From: Candidatus Thiodiazotropha endoloripes
GTDB taxonomy: Bacteria > Pseudomonadota > Gammaproteobacteria > Chromatiales > Chromatiaceae
Assembly: GCF_001708965.1 (NCBI RefSeq)
Contig: NZ_LVJW01000006.1
Location: forward strand, 806,001 to 870,000
Reading direction: 5' to 3'
DNA length: 64,000 nucleotides
The notes below the pieces were generated by a model. The model was not told the DNA's origin, did no database searches, and worked only from the letters and a program-made list of their open reading frames with translations. Shown piece by piece: positions 34,854 to 44,898 of the stretch; positions within the stretch are counted from its first letter, which is position 1; every line of letters begins with the position of its first letter. Both the position numbers and the translations under genes were made by a program.

Positions 34854-35429
34854 TCAAACCAACGCCTTTTCACTGCAATTGGCATTTCTGTTCCAAGGTA
34901 ACATTGCTACCAATTTGGCCATTCCACACCAGCGAGTAATCCCGGCCATGATCAAGCCTGCACCAATCAATGCCCCAGCCAGGAAGAACAACTCATGCAG
35001 CGCAAATCCAAATACTACTTTCGTAAGAAGTATGCTGCCTATAACAATCTGTACCTGCCGCTCCAATGAGATGACTCCTGTACATCGCTTTATTGGCAGA
35101 CCTGACTTTTCCCAGCCATCTGTACCACCTTCCACAAGCACAAGATTCTGATAGCCGGAGCCAAGCAACTTATCTGCTGCCTGTTCTGCACGGAAACCAC
35201 TTTTACAGGTAAGATAGATTGAGGCCTGGCCCCTTTCTTTTGGTTGACCAAGCTGTTGAGCAAGGGATTCATCACTGATTTCATCAAGACTCAACAATCT
35301 TGATCCAGGTATATGACTACCTCTGTACTCAGCAGCCGTTCGTAGATCAATAAGCTCTATCTTCATACCCTGATCCTGCTTGCCAAACAGATCTGACGGC
35401 GAAATTGTTGGTACTCTCTTTGTGGACAT
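34854..35429 (-). CDS. YgaP-like rhodanese with membrane domain
   Basis: 191 residues. The N-terminal rhodanese domain (about 5-120) has the persulfide-carrying Cys75 in IYLTCKSGFRAEQAADKL and EGGTDGWEKSGLPI. The C-terminal part (about 125-170) is a two-helix DUF2892 membrane domain, as in E. coli YgaP. It would transfer sulfane sulfur at the inner membrane, and sits upstream of the persulfide dioxygenase in a two-gene operon. Together they form a sulfide/persulfide handling unit. In relatives such operons are often controlled by persulfide-sensing repressors, but none is seen here. Confidence 0.9.
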   Translation of the reverse strand: MSTKRVPTISPSDLFGKQDQGMKIELIDLRTAAEYRGSHIPGSRLLSLDEISDESLAQQLGQPKERGQASIYLTCKSGFRAEQAADKLLGSGYQNLVLVEGGTDGWEKSGLPIKRCTGVISLERQVQIVIGSILLTKVVFGFALHELFFLAGALIGAGLIMAGITRWCGMAKLVAMLPWNRNANCSEKALV

Positions 35430-35785
35430 GAAATACCGCCTCTAATTCAATATTGACCTTGTATTAGATGGTATAGGCAACAACATCAGATTAAAATTCG
35501 ATTCCTTTATGCATTAAGCTCGAAATTTCCGAGCTATAACCAGACAGTAGCAATAGGGTTCCCGGAGCAGATATATCTAAGGAAAATGATGACTGAAAGT
35601 CACTTTTCAACCATCATTGAACACACAATCCGAAGGGATTTTTCTGAGTAAATATAAGATGAGTAACACTCAACGTTTTCAGGACTGCGCAGTAACGTTA
35701 GCAGTATCAGTGTGGCAATGGTTATTCAGCCGCCACCGCTTTGCGGTAGCGGTAATCTGCCATATGAACAGGAGCATGATAGTGG
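35430..35785. other. Intergenic region with a strong hairpin
   Basis: 356 bases without a supported gene. A hairpin of CCGC-x-ACCGC/GCGGT-x-GCGG arms lies at 35730-35752, without a T run on either strand, downstream of the ABM protein gene. It may be a terminator or REP-like element. Confidence 0.5.
35730..35752. repeat. GC-rich hairpin, terminator- or REP-like
   Basis: CCGCCACCGC-TTT-GCGGTAGCGG: ten-base arms with one mismatch and a 3-base loop, 33 bases after the stop codon of the gene at 35786. No T tract. Confidence 0.5.
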
Positions 35786-36076
35786 TCACAGTTCCAAATG
35801 ATCGTAATATTCAACTTTCGGAGGAGACTCTAAATAAGAAACCAACTCATCCATAACACCGTTATTTTCAATGCTATCCAAATAGTTACGATGCCGCTTT
35901 ATTGACAACCAAGCCTCATCAAAGATCAAGTTTCTGGAGTCGCTATCAAACAGCACAGCCACCTTCAGACAACCCGAGAAACCTCTGACATTGGGCAGGT
36001 TCTTCTCCAAAAATGGAAGAAACCTATCTAAAACACCCTCTTTAACCCTAGATTTTATGATCACTTTTTTTCTCAT
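35786..36076 (-). CDS. Antibiotic biosynthesis monooxygenase (ABM) domain protein
   Basis: 96 residues, the usual size for a single-domain ABM/YgiN-like protein. It shows the ferredoxin-like pattern: strand VIIKSRVKEGV, helix RFLPFLEKNLPNVRGFSGCLKVAV, strand NLIFDEAWLSIKRHRNYLDS, then a C-terminal helix and PPKVEYYDHLEL strand. Such proteins act on quinols or small aromatics, or degrade haem in some cases. Ribosome site GGAGGGGG. It lies 90 bases downstream of an AraC-type regulator on the same strand and may be its target. Substrate unknown. Confidence 0.75.
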   Translation of the reverse strand: MRKKVIIKSRVKEGVLDRFLPFLEKNLPNVRGFSGCLKVAVLFDSDSRNLIFDEAWLSIKRHRNYLDSIENNGVMDELVSYLESPPKVEYYDHLEL

Positions 36077-36166
36077 TTCCCCCTCCAGTCAATGTATTGA
36101 GGAGATAGATTAGAACCCCATTAAAACTCAAACTACCTATAAATCATCAAAAATACGGTTTTCTGG

Positions 36167-37066
36167 TCACGTTTGTTGTTTTATTTCATAAGGGGTTTTA
36201 GCGTATTTCTTCTTGAACGCAGCGATAAAGTGAGAAACGTTACTGTAACCCACTTTGATAGCAGTATCTGTCACTGACCACTGTTCCGTGGATAGCAACT
36301 CATGGGCATGTTCAATACGCCGATCGATCAACCACTGTTTTGGGGTGGTTCCATAGAGCGCTTTGAACTCCCTGTTAAAGGTCGACAGACTGCGGCCAGA
36401 CAATACAGCGAGTTGCTTTGCACTCAAATTGGAGATCGCGTATTGATCCATCATACGTTTAATATTTCTTTTTAAACCACCTTTTTGAACAGCTAACAAA
36501 CTGGCCCGCAGCTGACCGCCGTCTTTGATATCAAGCAAATGGAGTATTTCCAACAGTTTTATCTCGAGAAGATGCGATGGGTTATCCAAACTGTTATATA
36601 TAGTCTCAAAAGCAGTAAAATATCTCTGCACTGCACGGCTGGCTTTCAGTTTGACGATTGCATCTTCATTTAGCTTCTTAGCTGAAGGCACCTCGCCGAC
36701 AGAGAGAAATTTAGCCAACACATCTGAGCCAATGAACAAAAGAAACGCATTCAGTCCTTTCCCAGCATGAAAGTAGTCTGAATGTAGATTGAGACCCTTT
36801 GGTAGATATAAAACCTCGCCTGGACCAATTTCGATCGATTGATTTTCTGAGGTTGTAATAACTTCGCGCCCAGCTTGGAGGTAGAGAATACAGGGCACTC
36901 GTGTATGAAATTCAATGTTAACAAGATCCGACTCTAGGTCTTTGTAAAAGATAGAGGATTCAACATTAAAGAGAACCGGTTTGATATCCCTCAAACCAAA
37001 CAGATCATTAGGTATTACAAGAATATTATCTTCACAATAGTGAGCCAAAGCCATTTGCCGATTCAT
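36167..37066 (-). CDS. AraC-family transcriptional regulator
   Basis: 299 residues. The N-terminal half is a cupin-like effector domain (ESIEIGPGEVLYLPKGLNLHSDYFHAGKG after a short alteration). The C-terminal two helix-turn-helix units (about 205-297) show NLSAKQLAVLSGRSLSTFNREFKALYGTTPKQWLID and SVTDTAIKVGYSNVSHFIAAFKKKYAKTPYEIK, which are textbook AraC/XylS. The ABM protein gene lies downstream and a VOC protein gene upstream; either may be controlled by it. Effector unknown. Confidence 0.92.
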   Translation of the reverse strand: MNRQMALAHYCEDNILVIPNDLFGLRDIKPVLFNVESSIFYKDLESDLVNIEFHTRVPCILYLQAGREVITTSENQSIEIGPGEVLYLPKGLNLHSDYFHAGKGLNAFLLFIGSDVLAKFLSVGEVPSAKKLNEDAIVKLKASRAVQRYFTAFETIYNSLDNPSHLLEIKLLEILHLLDIKDGGQLRASLLAVQKGGLKRNIKRMMDQYAISNLSAKQLAVLSGRSLSTFNREFKALYGTTPKQWLIDRRIEHAHELLSTEQWSVTDTAIKVGYSNVSHFIAAFKKKYAKTPYEIKQQT

Positions 37067-37306
37067 ACGTCCTCATATATGCAGTTGTTACTCAACCAAT
37101 ACTGATACAACCGGATAAGTAAACGGATTAAATCCTTTCCAAAACCAATAACAACCATCTCTTCTACTGGTCTACACAGGAGAAAAGACAACTGCTTATT
37201 ACACCCCTTTACCGATAAAAAAGTCACTTCACCTGACTAGCGCCAAATCGAATCAGCAAAGCGCATGATGTAAAACTACTATCGCCCCATTGACAGCACG
37301 ATGATC

Positions 37307-37681
37307 TCACTCATTAATAACACAGAAACCGTTTCCGAATGGATCAGCACAATAGGCAATAGTCCCCCATACCCCACTATCTCCACCTTCATGATAACCA
37401 CCATATTGAACTATTTGCTTTACCAGCCCATCAACATCTTGCGCAAGAAAGTCTAAATGAACCGGCGTCCAATGGCGCTCATAATCACGAACAATCTCAC
37501 CTGACAGAAGTGGATTTGAACCAGGTTCCTTTTGCTGAAGATATAGATCACAATTTCCCGCTGAAATGACCGACATATCTGGACCCTGATCCCTGAGTTT
37601 CTTGCAACCCAATGCATTAATATAAAAGTCCTCGGCCTGTTTCAGATTTGAGACATCAATACTCACTGAGATATTTATCAT
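37307..37681 (-). CDS. VOC (glyoxalase/bleomycin-resistance/dioxygenase) family protein
   Basis: 124 residues, a single vicinal-oxygen-chelate module pair: VSIDVSNLKQAEDFYINALGCKKL, then HLDFLAQDVDGLVKQIVQYGG and a C-terminal AYCADPFGNGFCVIN with the typical DPFGN turn. Likely metal ligands are the His in PVHLDF and an acidic residue near the end. Substrate unknown. Ribosome site AAGGGTG. It stands 240 bases upstream of the AraC regulator on the same strand. Confidence 0.82.
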   Translation of the reverse strand: MINISVSIDVSNLKQAEDFYINALGCKKLRDQGPDMSVISAGNCDLYLQQKEPGSNPLLSGEIVRDYERHWTPVHLDFLAQDVDGLVKQIVQYGGYHEGGDSGVWGTIAYCADPFGNGFCVINE

Positions 37682-38183
37682 ACGACACCCTTAATCACTT
37701 GTTTATACACGTATAACAACGTATACCAACCATACAGAGATCCGATAGTTGATCCAATTTCTCCTATATGGGTTAGCCCACTTCACTTTGAAGCCCCCTC
37801 CCTAGGGCCTGTTAACACTAATCCAGGGGGGGGGTATTGTGTCTATTTCATAGGCTCTTTTTCAGAAAGCAACTCACATAGCACTGTTACAAAAGATATG
37901 GAAATGAACCGAACTATCTACTCCGTGGCTTTTAAATAGCAACTCAAATCCATATTATATTTTTCAAAAACTTACAAGTATTGTCATCACTTTCACATAG
38001 CGCAACATGATCATACAATACTCATTCACGCAAAGTTAACGCAAATAGATACGCTATGTTGTTAAACTTACCACTGTTACAACTCGGCTTGTGAAATAGA
38101 GCCAACCGATAACAACATCAAGTCATTTGCTATACTGCCTGATTGATTTAGCCGATGGACTTCAAATAACGCGAGAGAACATC
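37682..38183. other. Intergenic region upstream of the thioredoxin-like gene
   Basis: About 500 bases. It has one interspersed repeat with a G9 run (37803-37834) and a long AT-rich stretch (37900-38090) that probably holds the promoter of the thioredoxin-like gene. No gene seen. Confidence 0.5.
37803..37834 (+). repeat. Interspersed repeat copy 4, ending in G9
   Basis: TAGGGCCTGTTAACACTA, ATCCA, then nine G (37826-37834) where other copies have ATAGG. The G run probably expanded by slippage. Confidence 0.75.
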
Positions 38184-39200
38184 ATGCACCAGTTTCAGTT
38201 GTCTATAATGCTCACTCTTTTTCTCACCCTAGGGCATGGCCTTGCCAATGCCGATACCACTAAGCGCGGGGAGATAACAGGAGGTGTCGCGCACTCAGCG
38301 CCGGACTGGTTCAAAGAGAGCTTCCTGGAAATTGCAGACGATGTGGACGAAGCCAACGATTCAGGCAAACATGTACTGCTGTTTTTCCAGCTCAATGGTT
38401 GTCCCTATTGTGATCGCATGCTCAGTGAGATATTTGAGGCCGACCCGCTGATGAGTTACATCCAGGAACATTTCGATGTCATTACCATCAACGTTCGCGG
38501 TGACCGTGAGATCGCCTTCAACGAAGAACTTTCAACTACAGAAAAGAAGCTATCAGAACAACTCAACGTGTGGGCAACACCAGGCATCATCTTCCTTGAC
38601 ACAAACAACAAACCGGTGGTGCGTGTCGATGGCTACCGGTCACCGGATCGTTTCAAACACATTCTACACTACGTGGCCGATAAGATTTATAAACAACAAA
38701 AACTAGCCACCTATCTGCAGCAGGAGCTAAAAACGAGTGTCTACAGCCTGCGCCCCAACGAACTGTTTAGTGAGTTGACCGACTTATCCAGCGTAAGTGG
38801 GCCATTGGCTGTGATCTTCGAAGACAGTCAGTGTCATGATTGCGTCGAATTCCACCAGCACACCCTGGCCGATGAGGCCGTGATCAAAGAACTAAAAAAG
38901 TTCACCATTTTACGCTTGGATGCTTCATCCAAAGCACCACTGGTCGACGTTGATGGCAATACCACGACTCCAGCAGAATGGGCGAGCCAATTGCAGATGA
39001 CTTATCGCCCCGGGGTGGCACTATTCGCCGACGGCAAACTGCTACGTCGCTACGACAGCTTGCTGTTCCGTCACCATTTCAAGGAAGGCTTTCGCTGGAT
39101 CAGCAGTGGCAGCTACAAGAAAGAAGACTACCCAACCTACTCGGCGCGCCGCACCGAGGAACTGTTGGCTGCAGGCGAAAACATCGACCTGTCGAGGTAA
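38184..39200 (+). CDS. Periplasmic protein with two thioredoxin-like CxxC sites
   Basis: 338 residues from the ATG at 38184 (ribosome site GAGAG at 7 bases), which opens a signal peptide (MHQFQLSIMLTLFLTLGHGLANA); the open frame extends 19 codons upstream. The first thioredoxin-like domain (about 45-170) has C73-PY-C76 in FQLNGCPYCDRM and a cis-Pro in WATPGIIFLD. A second domain (about 190-330) has C217-HD-C220 in FEDSQCHDCVEF and TYRPGVALFADG. The first resembles SoxW/thioredoxin_2 proteins of sulfur oxidisers. It should act as a periplasmic disulfide reductase or oxidase. No partner genes nearby. Confidence 0.82.
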   Translation: MHQFQLSIMLTLFLTLGHGLANADTTKRGEITGGVAHSAPDWFKESFLEIADDVDEANDSGKHVLLFFQLNGCPYCDRMLSEIFEADPLMSYIQEHFDVITINVRGDREIAFNEELSTTEKKLSEQLNVWATPGIIFLDTNNKPVVRVDGYRSPDRFKHILHYVADKIYKQQKLATYLQQELKTSVYSLRPNELFSELTDLSSVSGPLAVIFEDSQCHDCVEFHQHTLADEAVIKELKKFTILRLDASSKAPLVDVDGNTTTPAEWASQLQMTYRPGVALFADGKLLRRYDSLLFRHHFKEGFRWISSGSYKKEDYPTYSARRTEELLAAGENIDLSR

Positions 39201-39593
39201 ATCCTCACGCAATAGATCTTCGGCTCCACAGTTGCCTCAAGCTCTATACAATGCCACTGTCCGCTCTGGGGCACAGGACTGTACGCCTGAGCACATAGGT
39301 TCTATGAACAAGCGGAAATTGCTAGAGAGCATCGGCTCATGAGGAAACGACCTGCATACTTCCTGAGTGAGTTTTAAAGATCACCAGGAGAGCTGCAGGA
39401 AACAGATCATAACCAACCAATCAGCAGCTGAGCTGTCCCGGCCGCATGATGTGACAAAAATAATCTGTGACTGTGAAGATGGAAAGCTTGAACTGGTAAT
39501 TTTGCATGGACCAAGCAATTGCTGATCTCATACTAAAATCACACAACTACTCGATAGACAGGGATATGGAGACGGATAAGCCATTGTTTAATA
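39201..39593. other. Intergenic region before tRNA-Phe
   Basis: About 390 bases with only short frames lacking ribosome sites. Nothing recognised. Confidence 0.5.
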
Positions 39594-39669
39594 TGGTGGC
39601 CAGGGACAGAATCGAACTGCCGACACGGGGATTTTCAGTCCCCTGCTCTACCGACTGAGCTACCTGGCC
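39594..39669 (-). tRNA. tRNA-Phe (GAA)
   Basis: 76 bases including an encoded CCA. Acceptor arms GGCCAGG/CCTGGCC pair fully, the anticodon stem GGGGA/TCCCC holds the loop CTGAAAA (anticodon GAA), and the T arm has GTTCGATTC. Confidence 0.97.
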
Positions 39670-39759
39670 TCGGTGAGAGGGCCGTATTAAACCGAGGTTA
39701 CAGGGCCGAGTCAAGTTGGATTGCCATTCTCGTGCCCCGATTTGGCTTAAGAGGCTTGT

Positions 39760-40025
39760 TCAGGCCTGGGGTTTGTAATCCGCTGGCAGCTCCGAACCTT
39801 CACCGAAAAAGAACTGCTCCATCTGCTCTTCGAGAAATTTTCTTGCCTTTGGGTCCATCGGGCTAAGGCGGTTTTCATTGATCAGCATGGTCTGATGCCG
39901 CAACCACTCCTGCCAGGCCTCTTTGGAGACACTATCGAAAATCCGCTGCCCCAGCTCACCTGGATAGGGCAGGCGATCCAGCCCTTCGGCCTCTCGTTTC
40001 AATCTGACACATTCTACAGTACGGC

Positions 40026-40029
<4 letters not shown>
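39760..40029 (-). CDS. yggX: Probable Fe(2+)-trafficking protein YggX
   Basis: 89 residues, the usual length. Starts [30 protein letters not shown] with the conserved single cysteine, and includes [21 protein letters not shown] and [15 protein letters not shown]. It protects Fe-S clusters from oxidation and helps iron delivery; mutY (an Fe-S protein) overlaps its start by 4 bases, the classic mutY-yggX pairing. Confidence 0.96.
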
Positions 40030-41146
<1,117 letters not shown>

Positions 41147-41150
<4 letters not shown>

Positions 41151-43291
41151 AGCAGGTTTTTCAGCTTGTCCTTCAACTGATCCTGCAGCTCTTCGGGCAG
41201 CTTCTCTTCCAGCTCTTCGCTGACCTTCTCGTCGATCTTGTCATCAAATTTCTTTTTCAGCTTGGCCTTCTGCTGCTCTTCCAGAATCTTGGAGAGCTGA
41301 ACCGAGAACTCGGGATCATTCCAGTTGCCTTTGATCTTCACCGGAATTGGAATACCTTTCAAATCCTCCAGCGTCTTGCCTCCCTGGCCGGTTGAGGTAT
41401 TCACGATGACCGGTCGGATTGTATATTTGAGCCGCTCTTCAAGCAGATAGGCTTTGCCGCTACCTTCCAGCCGGATATAGGGTGACTTGGCGTGTAGACG
41501 CTGATTGTTGACCACTCCGTTGACGATCTTGGCCACGCCGGTCAGCTCGGAAAAATCGGTCTGCTCCGGCTCATTCAGAACCGGGATCGGCTCACCGCTC
41601 AGGCGGGCTTTGGTATCACGGATCATTTTCGCCAGATTGAAACCCTTCACAGCCCCATCGCGAAAGTCGAATGAAACATCCCCATTCAAACCTCTCTTGA
41701 GCTGACTGATGGTCTCTCCCTGGCTGGTCAGGGCCATCTCCAGATCACCACTGCCCAGCAGGGTATCCTCCCCGGTCAGGTCTTTCAGCAGCGGACCGGA
41801 CAATATTCTCGATATCGACTGATTCAGCTTCAAACGGGGCTTGGCGCCTTTTACATCCAGCTCCATATCACCCTTCAGCAGGCCATCGTAAAACCGGCCG
41901 ATCTCATGATCCACGCTGAGCTTGCCGTCCCGGCTTCTGAGCTTCACCAGAATCGCCTCGGAGTGGAGATTGTTGACTGTCAGATTGTCGATCCGGATGG
42001 TGCCGTTGAGCTTCAATTTTCTTAACATCTCGGTCGGAAACAGAGGCTGCTCTTCGCCCCCTTTCTGTTTACCCGGACGTCCGGCGGGTGGAGATGCCTG
42101 TTCACTGGATGGGGGAAGATAGCGATCCAGATTGATGCTGTTTACATCCAGATTGAACAGATAGGTGGGATCGGCAAAATCGACAATCTCAAATTTGCCC
42201 CTTAAGTTGGTCTGATCCAGGGTCGCCACCAGGTCGTTCAGTTGCAACTGTTCGGGATTGGCGACGAAGCTGGTGGAGAACTGAAGTTTCTCAAGCACGG
42301 TCTCATCGGCAGTATCCGGTGCAGGCATACCGAACTGCTCCATCCACTCCCTCAGGTTGAATTCAGCCAGACGAAGCTCTCCCTTCATACTGGGATTGTT
42401 CTGGATATCCAGACCTTCCAGACGGCCGGTCAGTTTGAGGTTTCCCGATTCCAGGCTGAGGTCCTGGATATCCAGAGTGCCACTGCTCATGTTGAGCGAC
42501 AGATCCGATTGCAGTGAAACAGCCACCCCCTTTTCGGGTAAACCCTCACCCTTCACCTCAACATCAAGATCCAGATCATCCATACCGACCGACTGGCTGT
42601 CCGGATTTACCACCAGCTGGGTGGTCATCGAGAGTTTACCGTCCATCGCCGGCTTTTGACTGCCGGCCGAGAGGCTGAACTTCAGATCCACCGGTTCACC
42701 AGGCGCCACCTCGCCTGTCTCCAACTGGATGTTGTCCACGTAGTAACGTTCACCGGTGGACTGATCGTCCCAGGCAACACTCGCCTGATTGATATTCAGA
42801 CCACCAATGGTGAAAGCGAGTAGATTCATGTCTCCGGACTTACCAGCCTCAGGAGCGGAACCCGGCTTCTTCCCTGTCGCCTTGCCACCGGCCATATCCT
42901 CCCAGTTGGTGATGCCGTTTTTGCTTTTCGCCAGATTCAGCCTGGCCCCATCCACCTGCACCGTATCCACCTCAAGCAGCTGTTTGAACAACAGAGGCAG
43001 TAGATTGACTCTTACCGAGGCGTGCTTGACCGAAGCGAACTCGGAACCGTTGAAGCCAGGTGCATTGCTCAGGGTCAGGCCGTTCAGCTCCAGAGCCAAA
43101 CGGGGAAATACAGACAGGCCGATATCGCCACTGATGGTCAGATCCCTGCCCGTGGCCCGTTTCACTTCGGCAACAATACGATCTTTGTGGTCATTGGGAT
43201 CGACAAACATCGGGATCAGGATGATTGCTGCGATAACCAGTATCACAACCATTCCGACCAACCAGCCTAACACTTTCAGGATTTTACCCAT
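41147..43291 (-). CDS. AsmA-family protein
   Basis: 714 residues. An N-terminal membrane anchor (about 8-31) is followed by the AsmA opening VDPNDHKDRIVAEVKRATGRDLTISGDIGLSVFPRLALEL. A long beta-helical periplasmic region and the AsmA C-terminal domain (LTGVAKIVNGVVNNQRLHAKSPYIRLEGSGKAYLLEE) come next. The tail is a charged helix (about 665-714). AsmA-like proteins bridge inner and outer membranes and are thought to carry phospholipids; they affect outer-membrane assembly. Starts an operon-like run with mutY and yggX (4-base overlaps). Confidence 0.94.
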
Positions 43292-43294
43292 CCT

Positions 43295-43621
43295 CTACTC
43301 CTTATTGTTATCTTTTGGGCCAGGGGTGGAACAATTCCAGCAAATCTCATACCCACCATCGATCTGCTCGCCGCAGGCCGGGCAGCGCCATGCGGCGACC
43401 TTCGAGGCATGCAGATTTAAAAACTGCTCTTTCAGCTGCCTGGCCTTGCTCAGGTCCTGGTCTTCCAATAACCAAAGCGTTGGGAATATATTAGCCGGTA
43501 GTTCACCCAGTGCGCCACTGAGGTGATCATTGAGTATCACTGATTCGATTCCCCGATCCTGCAGGTAATCCTTCAGCATCTGCGCCTCAATCCGGTCCTG
43601 CGCCTGAAACAGCTCAATCAT
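43295..43621 (-). CDS. DUF2007 protein with zinc ribbon
   Basis: 108 residues. The N-terminal DUF2007 domain (IELFQAQDRIEAQMLKDYLQDRGIESVILND) resembles a PII-like ligand-binding fold. The C-terminal zinc ribbon has CPACGEQIDGGYEICWNC (Cys-x2-Cys...Cys-x2-Cys). Just 3 bases before the AsmA start, so the first gene of that operon. Function unknown; the domain is annotated as putative signal-transducing. Confidence 0.9.
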   Translation of the reverse strand: MIELFQAQDRIEAQMLKDYLQDRGIESVILNDHLSGALGELPANIFPTLWLLEDQDLSKARQLKEQFLNLHASKVAAWRCPACGEQIDGGYEICWNCSTPGPKDNNKE

Positions 43622-43740
43622 CTTTGCTGCATACCATCAATTCAAACGGTATGAATTCAGACCTGGAAAACCCCCATGAAAAAGGCATATTTTTATTTAA
43701 AAACATAGTATTAAGTATATTGTACCGGCCACCCGAAATG

Positions 43741-44115
43741 TCAGTTGGAGGGGGCTCTGCCCATGGTCTTCCACTCGCCGCTCTGCATCTGGCAAAAGCG
43801 GTAATCACCACGGGCATTGGCCGGTCCAGCCTGATGTTTTATCAGCAGGTCCCGGCAGCTCCGCCCATCGATCTCCACTTGGCGCAATACCGTGTAGGAG
43901 CCACTATGACCGGTAGACTCATTATGCCAGTCAAAGGTTTCATCCGGTTTACCCTGCTCAAGGGCCGTTTTCGCCACCTGTTTGGCCTGACTCCAATCCT
44001 CTTTGGTAAAATATTTGATTGGAGTGGACTCCTCCAATCGAAGCCCCAGTGCCGAAGCCGATGCAGTCAGCGCCATCAAGGTGATGACGGCGACCAGGTT
44101 TTTGATTGTATTCAC
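43741..44115 (-). CDS. Secreted protein of the outer-membrane surface-antigen type
   Basis: 124 residues from the GTG at 44115, preceded by AGGGGG at a 6-base spacing; a second GTG upstream at 44136 lacks a site. Signal peptide VNTIKNLVAVITLMALTASASA. The mature part has the stretch DETFDWHNESTGHSGSYTVLRQVEIDGRSCRDLLI...CQMQSGEWK, characteristic of a 17-kDa surface-antigen-like family, with a pair of cysteines that probably form a disulfide. Periplasmic or outer-membrane associated. Function unknown. Confidence 0.78.
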   Translation of the reverse strand: MNTIKNLVAVITLMALTASASALGLRLEESTPIKYFTKEDWSQAKQVAKTALEQGKPDETFDWHNESTGHSGSYTVLRQVEIDGRSCRDLLIKHQAGPANARGDYRFCQMQSGEWKTMGRAPSN

Positions 44116-44472
44116 GAGCACCCCCTGCGGTTCCACTTCGTCTCAGGCCCATTCATCACTCACCCAACGGGGCCAAGCGGTGCCTGAATATGAATCGGCT
44201 GACAGCCGGCTTCTGAGTGAACGGTAGTCAACTTGGTTATCGTCCAGCTTTGCTGAATAGCTTAAATCATACATCCTATCAAGGCATACAAAAGAATATC
44301 CCCACTTTGACTGTGTAACATTATGTAAATTTAGTGATACATTGGTTCCATGTGTATGGACCCTGTAGCTGGACCAGGATAGAACAGATGAGATCATCAC
44401 TGCTCTACCACGGCACTTTCCTGCTTCCGCCAATCCGATCTGAATACGATTTAACGGTGCAACAGAGAGAAT
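44116..44472. other. Intergenic region between divergent secreted-protein genes
   Basis: About 357 bases. The 113-codon minus-strand frame here lacks a ribosome site and a recognisable protein. Presumably a double promoter region; nothing else is identified. Confidence 0.45.
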
Positions 44473-44724
44473 ATGAGATACCATCCAACTCGATTGATCC
44501 TGCTACTGACACTGTTCGCGCTACCGCTCTCCAGCGCCCTCGCCGAACGGGGTGAGTCAGTGATGTTCGAACCCAAAGCACACCCCTTTACCGAGCCGCC
44601 GCCACAACAGCAGAGCGAGTCTGAGAAATGTGAGCAATTGCTGCAGCAGATCGAAGCGTTGAAAGGCAAACCCCAGCGTCGCCATGCGGCGATTGAGAGA
44701 CACAAAAAGGCCTGTTTGGAATAA
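44473..44724 (+). CDS. Small secreted protein of unknown function
   Basis: 83 residues with a clear signal peptide (MRYHPTRLILLLTLFALPLSSALA). The mature part is hydrophilic, with a proline-glutamine patch (EPPPQQQSESEKC) and a helix ending CEQLLQQIEALKGKPQRRHAAIERHKKACLE that carries two cysteines. Ribosome site AGAGAG. No partner gene. Confidence 0.7.
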   Translation: MRYHPTRLILLLTLFALPLSSALAERGESVMFEPKAHPFTEPPPQQQSESEKCEQLLQQIEALKGKPQRRHAAIERHKKACLE

Positions 44725-44767
44725 CCCGCTCCTTGAATAACGGATTGACCTGCCGGAGAGGGATAAA

Positions 44768-44841
44768 TGGAGCGGGTGATGGGAATCGAACCCACGTTAG
44801 TAGCTTGGGAAGCTACAGTTCTACCATTGAACTACACCCGC
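44768..44841 (-). tRNA. tRNA-Gly (CCC)
   Basis: 74 bases with encoded CCA. Acceptor GCGGGTG pairs with CACCCGC, the anticodon stem GTAGC/GCTAC holds the loop TTCCCAA (anticodon CCC), and the T arm has GGTTCGATTCC. Similar in outline to E. coli glyU. Confidence 0.95.
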
Positions 44842-44898
44842 TGCGTAGAGCCGTCTGGGAATCCTACAATAGCCCAGACTCAAATTGCCAGCCACTCG

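Noticed and set aside
44143-44484. 113-codon minus-strand frame between two secreted-protein genes
   Set aside because: No ribosome site, odd amino acid make-up, no recognised motif; it overlaps the likely divergent promoters.
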